Positions 36,040-44,513 of a DNA stretch of 64,000 nucleotides are shown here, in pieces. Below the pieces are notes generated by a model, which saw only the letters and a program-made list of their open reading frames with translations, was not told the DNA's origin and searched no databases. Every line of letters begins with the position of its first letter. Position 1 is the stretch's first letter. The DNA is taken from positions 1 to 64,000 of the forward strand of contig NZ_JNNU01000025.1 in NCBI RefSeq assembly GCF_000732195.1. Direction: 5' to 3'. Source of the DNA: Neorhizobium vignae (GTDB lineage: Bacteria; Pseudomonadota; Alphaproteobacteria; Rhizobiales; Rhizobiaceae). The translations under genes were made by a program, and so were the position numbers.

Positions 36040-36405
36040 TCAGGCGGTTACACGCTCGATCGCATCAATCAGTTTGGCAGGATCGAAAGGCTTGACGATC
36101 CAGCCCGTCGCGCCGGCCTGCCGGGCCCGGTTCTTCTTCTCGGCATCGCTTTCCGTCGTCAGGACGAGGATCGGGACAGCGCGAAATTTTTCGTTACGGC
36201 GAACGCCTTCGATGAAACCGAAGCCATCGAGGCGCGGCATGTTGATATCCGTGACGATGACGTCCGGATTGCAGCCCTCGAGGACTTCGAGGCCTTCAAC
36301 GCCGTCTTCCGCCTGAATTGTTTCAAAACCTGCGTTATTCAGGGTCACCAGAAGCATGTTCCGGATCGTCCGTGAGTCATCCACGGTCAGTACTTTTTTC
36401 TTCAT
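36040..36405 (-). CDS. cheY1: Chemotaxis response regulator CheY1
   Basis: Single receiver domain, 121 residues: VLTVDDSRTIRNML, phosphorylated Asp in VIVTDINMPRLDG, and the conserved Lys in TGWIVKPFDP. By position it matches CheY1 of S. meliloti, thought to be a phosphate sink that takes phosphoryl groups back from CheY2 via CheA. Strong AAGGAG ribosome site. Confidence 0.93.
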   Translation of the reverse strand: MKKKVLTVDDSRTIRNMLLVTLNNAGFETIQAEDGVEGLEVLEGCNPDVIVTDINMPRLDGFGFIEGVRRNEKFRAVPILVLTTESDAEKKNRARQAGATGWIVKPFDPAKLIDAIERVTA

Positions 36406-36407
36406 TG

Positions 36408-36701
36408 CTAGATCTCCTTAGCAACCAAATTCTGGTTATTGATGCCGATAAGTTGCATCGTCTTCTGAAATGCATCCGAAGCCTTCTCCACGAGGAGGGA
36501 CTTCTTGTCTTCTTCCCAAGCCTTGACGCCGGCGAGCAGAACCTGGGCGCACTGGACACCAACGCGCTCGACGCCCGACGCATCGATCCTGAGATCGCTG
36601 CCGCGCATGGAGACCAGCTTGCCATGCAGGTTCGAGGCCTCGTTGAGGTCCAGCACCGCGGCCAGCTTCAAACTTGCAGGTCCAGCCTTCTTTGCTGCCA
36701 T
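36408..36701 (-). CDS. cheS: STAS-domain chemotaxis protein CheS
   Basis: 97-residue STAS-fold protein (LAAVLDLNEASNLHGKLVSM, VERVGVQCAQVLLAGVKAW). It sits between the receptor gene and cheY1, the place of orf2/cheS in S. meliloti, where CheS binds CheA and speeds CheY1 dephosphorylation. Its start overlaps the receptor stop by one base. Confidence 0.87.
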   Translation of the reverse strand: MAAKKAGPASLKLAAVLDLNEASNLHGKLVSMRGSDLRIDASGVERVGVQCAQVLLAGVKAWEEDKKSLLVEKASDAFQKTMQLIGINNQNLVAKEI

Positions 36702-38308
36702 CAGCTTATTCCTTGTCGTTTCTGAAAGATGTATTCGCCTTCATCCGCACGATCGGAAGCCATCGGCGCGATCGGGACGAGAGTCGGCTGGGGTCTTGGC
36801 GCTGCCGGACGGCGCGCATCCGCATAACGGTTCTGTCGTTCGATCCGGAACTCGCGGACCGTCCGTCCGAGTTCCAGGATGACGGTATGGAGTTCGTCGG
36901 CGCCTTCGCCGGCGCGGGACGCGAGCCCCGCATTCGAGGCGACATGTTCGCTGACCGAACCGATCTCGAGGGTCAACCGGTCAAGACCGACGGCCTGCTC
37001 GCCGGTGTCGCGGGCAATGCCGGCGATCGCGTCATTGATATCGGAAACCTGGCGGACGATGCCGCCGATCGCTTCCTGGGTGCGGTGAACCATCTCGACA
37101 CCCGCATCCACCTGGGACTTGGTGCCGTTGACGAGCGTCTTGATCTCGCGGGCCGCATCGGCGGAGCGCTGGGCAAGCGCGCGCACTTCCTGGGCGACGA
37201 CCGCAAACCCGCGGCCCGTCTCGCCCGCGCGGGCCGCCTCGATGCCGGCGTTCAGCGCCAGCAGATTCGTCTGAAACGCGATGTCGTCGATGACGCCGAT
37301 GATCTCGCCGATCTTTTCGGCCGAGGATTCGATATCCGCCATGGCGTTGATCGCCCGGCCAACGACCTCACCGCTTGCCTCGACCGAACGGCGGGTCTCG
37401 GCGGCGGCTTTTTCGGCAGCGGCCGTCTCGGCGGCACTTCCCTTGACCCTGGCCGTGACGTCGAGCAGCACGCGTGCCGCCTCCCTGAGGCGGGCCGACT
37501 GTTCTTCGGAAGCGGAGGCGAACGAGCGTGCACCTTCGGCGAGCGATTGAGTGAGCGCACCAGCCTTCTGGCCGTGTCCATCGGCGGTCTCGACCGAGGA
37601 GCGCATGCCGGCGACCGCCTGGTTGAGAAGATCGGCGAGCTCGCGATAGACATCCGGCACATCGGCCGGCAGAGAGGCCGTCAGATCGCGGTCGGCAAGT
37701 GCTGCGATGACGTCGGTAAAGGTTTCGATCGCCTGCGCATGATCTGCTTCGCGCTGTTCGGCGAGCGCGCGCTGGTGCTTCTGGCGCTGTTCGTTGAAAC
37801 GGAGCGAAACGGCAATCTCGACATCCACCATCACCAGGCGGGTAATCGCGCCAACGAGGTCGAGCAGTTCCTGCTCGCGCTTGCGGCCGCCCGGCAGCAG
37901 CGATTTCGGAGCGAGATCGACGATCGCGCCGGCGATCAGATGTTCGAGCATTACGGCGTGACCAGCGACGTGCCAGCGCGGATCGAGGCCCATGCGGCTC
38001 TCGGCGTCCGAGAGAACCTTCACCCGCTCGGCGTAAAGCGCATCGAAGCGGGCATCGGTCAACACGCCCCAATGGGAAGCCTGCAGGTCGTGCAGCCGTT
38101 CGATCTGCTGCTCGCTTTCGAAATTGCGAGCGGCTTCCGGAAAGGATTGAAAGCGGTGAAAAAGGTCGCGAAGGCCGGTCTTCAGATGCCGGTCGAGCTG
38201 CGGGCGGCAGCGGCGCAGCAGATCGCGCAGTTCGCCGTCGAGGCCGGCAAATGCCAGTCTCTCGCCCAGGCTACCTGCCTGGCCACGTCGCGCCTGATCC
38301 GATGGCAT
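36701..38308 (-). CDS. icpA: Cytoplasmic globin-coupled chemoreceptor (IcpA/HemAT-like)
   Basis: 535 residues from the ATG at 38308 (MPSDQARRGQAG), with GCAGGAA upstream; the frame runs open to 38518 but that part lacks family features. No membrane helices. N-terminal protoglobin-like sensor about 20-190: the proximal haem His is expected in LQASHWGVL, followed by the family pattern FDALYAERVKVLSDAESRMG and LDPRWHVAGHAVMLEHL. A linker follows, then a methyl-accepting signalling domain with FQTNLLALNAGIEAARAGET at its hairpin tip. First gene of the che operon; probably senses oxygen or cytoplasmic redox state. Confidence 0.9.
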   Translation of the reverse strand: MPSDQARRGQAGSLGERLAFAGLDGELRDLLRRCRPQLDRHLKTGLRDLFHRFQSFPEAARNFESEQQIERLHDLQASHWGVLTDARFDALYAERVKVLSDAESRMGLDPRWHVAGHAVMLEHLIAGAIVDLAPKSLLPGGRKREQELLDLVGAITRLVMVDVEIAVSLRFNEQRQKHQRALAEQREADHAQAIETFTDVIAALADRDLTASLPADVPDVYRELADLLNQAVAGMRSSVETADGHGQKAGALTQSLAEGARSFASASEEQSARLREAARVLLDVTARVKGSAAETAAAEKAAAETRRSVEASGEVVGRAINAMADIESSAEKIGEIIGVIDDIAFQTNLLALNAGIEAARAGETGRGFAVVAQEVRALAQRSADAAREIKTLVNGTKSQVDAGVEMVHRTQEAIGGIVRQVSDINDAIAGIARDTGEQAVGLDRLTLEIGSVSEHVASNAGLASRAGEGADELHTVILELGRTVREFRIERQNRYADARRPAAPRPQPTLVPIAPMASDRADEGEYIFQKRQGIS

Positions 38309-38688
38309 TTCCTGCACCAAAGCCGTCCCCAAATTAATCAAGCCAATCCCCGGAGAGGATCGGCGGCATGCGAGCTGCTGTCGCCAGCGCCTGGATGAAC
38401 GGGGATGCTCGCCAGACCGGATCAATATCCGTCGGGCATGGGCAACGCGGTCACCACGGCTTTGCTGGATTTTCATGAGCGGATACCGGATTGGACCGGT
38501 ACGGCTTTGCGGCTTCATGCCTGGTGGGAGACCGCAGTCGTCCCATTTCGCCGTGGTCTCTAATATGTATGGTTAATTCCTTGCCTGAAGGTTAATGGAA
38601 GGTGCAAGGATGCCTGTTTTGCTTCAACCGGGTGCATATTACCCGCTATAGGCGCATTTGTTTCGGCACTACGCGGAGCTGCGTTTTC
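38309..38688 (-). promoter_or_regulatory. che operon upstream region
   Basis: 380 bases without a supported gene, between the che operon start and the stop of the TPR gene. It should contain the che promoter. Near 38572-38610 there are two GGTTAAT repeats and an inverted CCTTGC/GCAAGG pair. No sigma-factor consensus can be assigned with confidence. Confidence 0.5.
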
Positions 38689-40977
38689 TCAGTTCATCGC
38701 CTGAACGTCGGCGAGCCCGCGCAAGCCCGCCTTGTCGCCCATATCGGCGAGCGCCTGGAAGATGCGAGTGGCATCGGCAAGCCGGCCGAGGTTGAGGTGC
38801 GCATAACCGCGCAACGACATGAGATCGGACTGTTCGGGCGCGATCTGCGCCCGCTGGTCGAGCGCCAGCAACGTTTCGCGATAGCGTCCGGCCTTGAAGG
38901 CGTTAACCGCGCGGTCGGAGAGAATCGCGGTCTGCAGCTCGACCGCACGCTGGTTGGTCTGGGCCGAGTCGGCCGCAGCGACAGATGCCTTGTCCGTCAA
39001 ACCCGCGCGCAGATAGGCGAGGCTCTTGCCGTAAGCCGCATCGGAGCGAGCAGTAGCCGAGCTGCTCGCATAGGCGGCATCGAATGACTGTGCTGCCTCC
39101 AGGGGGCGGTTGAGATCCATCAGGCACCAGCCTCTGGCCAGCGCTGCTTCCGGCGGAATCCGGCGAGGATCGAGCGTAGTCGAGCATTGCCCGCGTCGGA
39201 CAGCGGCTTGGCCGGGGACCCTCACGGTCCTGTGGATCGGCTGGGGCGCAGCCCGCGTCACGCCGGTCCGGGCGACCGGCCTAGCCTCATCCGCAGACGG
39301 TCCGGCGGCAGGCGCATTCGCTCTCGAGCCATCGCCGTTCGGCCTCGATGCGACCGCGGGCTGCCGGCGCGGCGCTTCCCGCTCGATCACCGGTTCACCC
39401 AGTCGTGTGATGCGTTCGGACCGGTCATTCCAGGCTCTCTGGATCTGGGCGACGCCCGCCTTGTCGCCGAGGTCGTTGCGCGTCAGGGCGAGGCCATAGG
39501 CGGACGATTCGTCGTCCGGCTTCCAGGCGAGCGCCGCCTGGAACCATTCGGCCGCCGTTTGCGGCTGTTGCATGGCGCGGGCGTACCAGCCGAATTGCTG
39601 GGCCGCATCCGCATTGCGGGCGGTTATCACCATCGGTGCCATGCGGCGCAGGACATCGTCCTGCAGCACCGGCGGGGGATCGAGCGCCAGCAGGTTGGCG
39701 ACGGCGGCGAGATAGGCTTCCCTGGCGCCGTCGGAGGTTTCGCGCCAACGATAGAGCACGGTTTCCGCTTCCACCGGCGATTTCTGCGCGACCAGCGTCA
39801 GTGCCAGCCCTTCGGCGGCCGATGCGGTCTCCTCCTTGTTGAAGGCGCGGCGGAACCAGCGCTCGGCCCCGCCGAGATTGTCACGGCGATAGAAATACCA
39901 GCCGAGCATCAGCGCATCAGAACCCTTGCCGTCCGCTTCGGCGAGCCGCTCCAACCGGGTCAGGTATTTTTCAGGCACCACGAGCTTCGCATCGGTATTG
40001 CCAGCTGCCACCAGCCGTCGCGCAATATCGTCGCGCAGCGGCTCGAATTCCGGTTGGCCGCCCGCCGGCGTCCGCTCCTTGGCAAGCAGGTCCTCCAGCA
40101 TATCGGGCGGCAACACCCCGCTCGCCTTCTGTGCGGTCGCGAAACGCTCCGAGGAATCGTCGCAGTTGTCGAGGATATATGTGTAGGCGTCGCGGGCGCG
40201 ACCCTGCCTGCCGGTCACGGCGAAGGCTTCGGCCACCCGCCACAGGATATCGACTTCGCTGCAGGTGAGCAGGCCGGGATTGTCGGCCGCCACACGGATC
40301 ACTGCGTCATGGTTTTCGGCGTCGGAAGCCGTGACCAGACCCACGCGCGCCTCGGCAAGCTTCAGACGGTCGAGAAGATCCGCCGGCGGCTGCCAGCCGG
40401 GTTCCGTCGCCTGGCGGTCGGCGATCGCCTTGCGGACATCCGCATAACGGGATTGGGCATAGAGTGCCCACATGTTTTCGAGCTGGCGGTCGGTGTTGAT
40501 CTGGACCGCCAAAGGATCGGCCGGCGGGGTCCAGTTCGGGTAGAGCGCCCTGAGACGGGAAATCTCCGCCTGCAGGCGGGCGGTATCGCCCCTCGCCGCG
40601 AAATAGCGCAAGGCGCTTTCGTCGACCGTCGGCTGCTGGCCCGGCGGCACGGCGGCGGCTGAAATGACCTGCTGCGGGTTGGCAGGCGGGACCGGTGGGG
40701 CGGGCTGGGCTGCTGCCGGCGCCTGGGCGATGACCAGCGACGAAGAGCCGGGTCTGGCAGGCCTCGCCGTATTCTGGTTGGGATAGAGGAGTTGGGCGAC
40801 GACGCGCTCGGTCTTTTCAACGGGCGGTGCCGGTGGACGTGGTCCCTTGGGCGGAGAAGGAAGCGAATTGACGGAGCTTGTCAGCAGGCCAGGATCCACC
40901 GCCGGCTGACGGCTCAAACCATACAACCCCACGGCGCCAATGCCCAAAATCGTCAATGAGATCAGCGAAAACCGCAT
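38689..40977 (-). CDS. TPR protein divergent from the cellulose genes
   Basis: 762 residues from the ATG at 40977 (GGAG five bases upstream); a GTG two codons earlier is in frame. N-terminal membrane anchor or signal about 3-22 (FSLISLTILGIGAVGLYGL), then a long Pro/Ala-rich linker to about residue 110, then many helical repeats of TPR/Sel1 type (ALMLGWYFYRRDNLGGAERW, LNLGRLADATRIFQALAD). Likely periplasmic. It could be the BcsC-like TPR scaffold for cellulose export, but the outer-membrane beta-barrel domain of BcsC is absent. Role inferred from the shared divergent promoter region with bcsN. Confidence 0.75.
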   Translation of the reverse strand: MRFSLISLTILGIGAVGLYGLSRQPAVDPGLLTSSVNSLPSPPKGPRPPAPPVEKTERVVAQLLYPNQNTARPARPGSSSLVIAQAPAAAQPAPPVPPANPQQVISAAAVPPGQQPTVDESALRYFAARGDTARLQAEISRLRALYPNWTPPADPLAVQINTDRQLENMWALYAQSRYADVRKAIADRQATEPGWQPPADLLDRLKLAEARVGLVTASDAENHDAVIRVAADNPGLLTCSEVDILWRVAEAFAVTGRQGRARDAYTYILDNCDDSSERFATAQKASGVLPPDMLEDLLAKERTPAGGQPEFEPLRDDIARRLVAAGNTDAKLVVPEKYLTRLERLAEADGKGSDALMLGWYFYRRDNLGGAERWFRRAFNKEETASAAEGLALTLVAQKSPVEAETVLYRWRETSDGAREAYLAAVANLLALDPPPVLQDDVLRRMAPMVITARNADAAQQFGWYARAMQQPQTAAEWFQAALAWKPDDESSAYGLALTRNDLGDKAGVAQIQRAWNDRSERITRLGEPVIEREAPRRQPAVASRPNGDGSRANAPAAGPSADEARPVARTGVTRAAPQPIHRTVRVPGQAAVRRGQCSTTLDPRRIPPEAALARGWCLMDLNRPLEAAQSFDAAYASSSATARSDAAYGKSLAYLRAGLTDKASVAAADSAQTNQRAVELQTAILSDRAVNAFKAGRYRETLLALDQRAQIAPEQSDLMSLRGYAHLNLGRLADATRIFQALADMGDKAGLRGLADVQAMN

Positions 40978-41179
40978 ACTCACTCCGCTATCGTCCTTAC
41001 TCCCCGTCTACGCCTCATGCTGCGGGCTTCGGCTCGTCGCGCCATCTGTTTCCAAGCAATGAACCGATATGGTTAACGAACAATTTAGACTTACCTAATC
41101 AAATGGCTGAGTCGGTCCAGGCAATCGGTTCTGCTGCAGCTCGCTGCAACGAACGGTCGCCGGGGACCTCCCACGGACA
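40978..41179. promoter_or_regulatory. Divergent promoter region, TPR gene / bcsN operon
   Basis: About 200 bases between divergent starts, AT-rich around 41070-41100 (GGTTAACGAACAATTTAGAC). It should hold promoters for both the TPR gene and bcsNAB. No operator recognised. Confidence 0.5.
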
Positions 41180-42274
41180 ATGAATGTCCGCGACTTATCG
41201 GTATTGTTTGGCATGGCGGAAAAGCATCTGGTTCGTAAACAGGAAATGAGCGACCTCGGCCATCTGGGTGCAGCGGTTCTGTTTTGCGGGCTGCCGCTTC
41301 TGGCTACCGGCTGCGCCGGCCAACCCGTCCAGATGGGTACGTTTGCCAGGAACCTGCCGGCCGAACAGGCCATGGTCCTGCCGCCGCCCGCCGGCCCCGG
41401 GATCGTCAGTGTCATCGAACGGCGCTACGACAACGCCGTCGATCAGGACATCTTTCTCTATACCTCAGCCCTGACCCCTGGGCAGAACCTGCTAAAGGCC
41501 CAGTTCTTCGGGACCGTCAGCCCTTTCAGGCTCAGCGACAACAAGCTCACCTCGACACCGGTCACGGAAGCCGGGATTGCCTCTGAGATGCGGCGAACGC
41601 TGCCCGGCGTCCGGATGGTGCGTTCGTCCTTCTTCGTCCAGAACAATTACGGCCCGTTCGGCTACGCCTTCGGGCGAGGCGCCGGCAACGACCTCTGCAT
41701 GTATGGCTGGCAGCAGGTCCGTAGCCCGTCCGGGACGATCTCGCCGCTCGCGAACCACGGCTCGATCCAGATCCGCGCAAGAATCTGCGAGGCGAACGCC
41801 ACGGAACAGAAGCTTCTGGCCTTCATGTACAATTACACGATCACCGGTGCGGTGGATAACGGCAGCTGGAACCCCTATGGGGAACCGCAGCCGGTCTCCC
41901 CGAGCCTCGGCGGGGTCGGTGCACCGATCTATCCGCGGCCGACTTCAGCCGAGCCGATCGTTCCGGTATTGCCGCAACGGACCAGTGCGGTCCCTACCCG
42001 TTCCGGGCCGACCCCTGCCACCCAGTCGACGCCGCCGGCTGCGGCGGCTGCGGCCGCAAGCGTGTCCTCGGCGGCGGTGCCCGTGGTTTCGGTGCCGAGG
42101 CCTGTCATGACACAGACCGCAACGGTCAGGTCGCAGATCACGGCAGAACCGTCCGTCTCGCGCGCACCGCTCGTCCCATCGCCGTCGGGCGTTGCGCAGC
42201 AAACCGGGCGGGTGAGTGTTCCATCGCCTTCCTGCACGGACGTGACCAGCGGGGCCGCCAATGCGTGCCGATAA
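41180..42274 (+). CDS. bcsN: Cellulose biosynthesis lipoprotein BcsN
   Basis: Accessory protein of alphaproteobacterial cellulose synthesis loci. 364 residues. A hydrophobic stretch ending LLATGC is a lipoprotein signal. The BcsN domain follows (GIVSVIERRYDNAVDQDIFL, SSFFVQNNYGPFGYAFG), then a Pro/Ala/Val-rich C-terminal third of low complexity. Alternative starts at 41213 and 41246 would give a more typical signal length. 58 bases upstream of bcsA. Confidence 0.85.
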   Translation: MNVRDLSVLFGMAEKHLVRKQEMSDLGHLGAAVLFCGLPLLATGCAGQPVQMGTFARNLPAEQAMVLPPPAGPGIVSVIERRYDNAVDQDIFLYTSALTPGQNLLKAQFFGTVSPFRLSDNKLTSTPVTEAGIASEMRRTLPGVRMVRSSFFVQNNYGPFGYAFGRGAGNDLCMYGWQQVRSPSGTISPLANHGSIQIRARICEANATEQKLLAFMYNYTITGAVDNGSWNPYGEPQPVSPSLGGVGAPIYPRPTSAEPIVPVLPQRTSAVPTRSGPTPATQSTPPAAAAAAASVSSAAVPVVSVPRPVMTQTATVRSQITAEPSVSRAPLVPSPSGVAQQTGRVSVPSPSCTDVTSGAANACR

Positions 42275-42332
42275 GCCGAACAATTCCGATCGATCGATGC
42301 CCGGATCTTCCGGCTGCTGGAGATAGCCCAGG

Positions 42333-44507
42333 ATGCGGACATTCCTTGCTGCGGTCATCTGGGCACTCGCGAGCGCATTGATCATCGCGCTCGTGACGCT
42401 GCCGATCAATACGCGCACCCAGCTCATCGCCAGCATTCTCGTGGTCAGCGTGATGGGCGTGATCCGGCTGCTCAAGGCAGGGGGAAAATGGCGTCTCGTG
42501 GCGCTCGCCTTCGGCACCGCCATGGTGATGCGCTACGTCTACTGGCGCACGACAAGCACATTGCCGCCGGTCAACCAGCTCGAGAACTTCATTCCGGGGC
42601 TGCTGGTCTATCTCGCGGAAATGTACAGCGTGCTGATGTTGGCGCTTAGCCTGTTCGTGGTTTCCATGCCCCTGCCGTCGCGCGCTCCCTATGGACGACG
42701 CGACCGGGAGCTGCCGACCGTCGACGTCTTCGTGCCGAGCTACAACGAGGACGAGGTGCTGCTTGCCAATACACTCGCCGCCGCCCGCAACATGGATTAC
42801 CCGCCGGAAAAGCTGACCGTCTGGCTGCTCGACGACGGCAGCACGCTTCAGAAGCGCAAATCCGCCAATGTCGCCGATGCCCGCGCCGCAGAAAGCCGGC
42901 ACAAATTGCTGCAGCAGCTTTGCGACGATCTTGGCGTGCGTTACCTCACTCGCGAGCGCAACGAGCATGCCAAGGCCGGCAACCTCAACAACGGGCTCAA
43001 GCATTCGACAGGATCGCTGATCGCGGTCTTCGACGCGGACCATGCGCCGGCCCGGGACTTCCTGCTGGAGACGGTCGGTTATTTCGACGAGGACCCGAAA
43101 CTCTTTCTCGTCCAGACGCCGCATTTCTTCCTGAACCCGGACCCGGTCGAGCGTAACTTGCGCACCTTCGAAAAGATGCCGAGCGAGAACGAGATGTTCT
43201 ACGGCATCATCCAGCGCGGCCTCGACAAATGGGACGCGGCCTTCTTCTGCGGATCGGCGGCAGTTCTGAACCGCAAGGCGCTCGAAGTGTCGAACGGCTT
43301 TTCGGGCGTCAGCATCACCGAGGACTGCGAGACCGCGCTCGACCTGCACAGCCGCGGCTGGCACAGCCTCTATCTCGACCGGCCCCTGATCGCCGGCCTG
43401 CAGCCTGCCACCTTCGCAAGCTTCATCGGCCAGCGCAGCCGCTGGGCCCAGGGCATGATGCAGATCCTGCGCTTCCGCTTTCCGCCGCTCAAGCGAGGCC
43501 TCTCCCTGCCGCAGCGGTTCTGCTACATGTCGTCGACGCTGTTCTGGCTGTTTCCCTTCCCGCGCACGATCTTTCTCTTCGCGCCGCTCTTCTACCTGTT
43601 CTTCGATCTGGAGATTTTCACCTCGTCCGGCGGCGAGTTCATGGTCTATTCCTTGACCTATATGGTCGTGAACCTGATGATGCAGAACTATCTCTACGGG
43701 GCGTTCCGTTGGCCGTGGATTTCCGAACTCTACGAATATGTGCAGACGGTTCACCTCCTGCCCGCCGTCGTCTCGGTCATGCTCAACCCGCGCAAGCCGA
43801 CCTTCAAGGTGACCGCCAAGGACGAGTCCGTCTCCGTCAGCCGACTTTCGGAAATCAGCCGGCCATTCTTCGTGATCTTCTTCGTGCTGCTCGTCGCATT
43901 TGCGATCAGCGTCTACCGGGTCTATGCCGAGCCCTACAAGGCCGACGTGACCCTGGTGGTCGGCGGCTGGAACCTGCTCAACATCATCCTGGCCGGTTGC
44001 GCGCTTGGGGTCGTGTCTGAACGGGGCGAACGGCAAGCTTCGCGGCGCGTCAAGGTCAGCCGCCGCTGCGAGTTCGGCGTCGGCGACCGCTGGTTGACCG
44101 CCACGATCGAGGACGTCTCCGTGCATGGCGCCGGCGTGCAGGTCTATACGGAAGGGTTCAAGGATATCGCGGCCGGAAAGAGATGCATTCTCCGATTCCA
44201 GCCCTATAGCGACCTGCCCATCAGCGACCTGCCGATCGAGGTGCGCAACGTCGAGACGATCGGCGACGTCTCCACGATCGGCTGCCGCTACCTGCCGGAG
44301 CGGGCGACCGACCACCGGCTGATCGCCGACCTGATCTTTGCCAATTCCGCTCAATGGACCCAGTTCCAGGTCTCGCGCCGGCACAATCCCGGCCTGGTTG
44401 CCGGTACATTGTGGTTTCTCGGCCTCGCGATCTACCAGACGGCCCGCGGGCTTTCCTATCTCGTCCGCAACACCGGACGGGATAACGCTGCCGGCGGACA
44501 GAAATAG
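42333..44507 (+). CDS. bcsA: Cellulose synthase catalytic subunit BcsA
   Basis: Inner-membrane processive GT2 polymerising UDP-glucose into beta-1,4-glucan. 724 residues. Membrane helices near 1-115; GT domain with VDVFVPSYNEDEVLL, DDGS (167-170), DAD (234-236), TED (329-331) and QRSRW (367-371), all catalytic residues intact. More helices, then a C-terminal PilZ domain (ASRRVKVSRRCEF, EDVSVHGAGV) with the c-di-GMP arginines. Six bases upstream of bcsB. Confidence 0.98.
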   Translation: MRTFLAAVIWALASALIIALVTLPINTRTQLIASILVVSVMGVIRLLKAGGKWRLVALAFGTAMVMRYVYWRTTSTLPPVNQLENFIPGLLVYLAEMYSVLMLALSLFVVSMPLPSRAPYGRRDRELPTVDVFVPSYNEDEVLLANTLAAARNMDYPPEKLTVWLLDDGSTLQKRKSANVADARAAESRHKLLQQLCDDLGVRYLTRERNEHAKAGNLNNGLKHSTGSLIAVFDADHAPARDFLLETVGYFDEDPKLFLVQTPHFFLNPDPVERNLRTFEKMPSENEMFYGIIQRGLDKWDAAFFCGSAAVLNRKALEVSNGFSGVSITEDCETALDLHSRGWHSLYLDRPLIAGLQPATFASFIGQRSRWAQGMMQILRFRFPPLKRGLSLPQRFCYMSSTLFWLFPFPRTIFLFAPLFYLFFDLEIFTSSGGEFMVYSLTYMVVNLMMQNYLYGAFRWPWISELYEYVQTVHLLPAVVSVMLNPRKPTFKVTAKDESVSVSRLSEISRPFFVIFFVLLVAFAISVYRVYAEPYKADVTLVVGGWNLLNIILAGCALGVVSERGERQASRRVKVSRRCEFGVGDRWLTATIEDVSVHGAGVQVYTEGFKDIAAGKRCILRFQPYSDLPISDLPIEVRNVETIGDVSTIGCRYLPERATDHRLIADLIFANSAQWTQFQVSRRHNPGLVAGTLWFLGLAIYQTARGLSYLVRNTGRDNAAGGQK

Positions 44508-44513
44508 GAGGGC

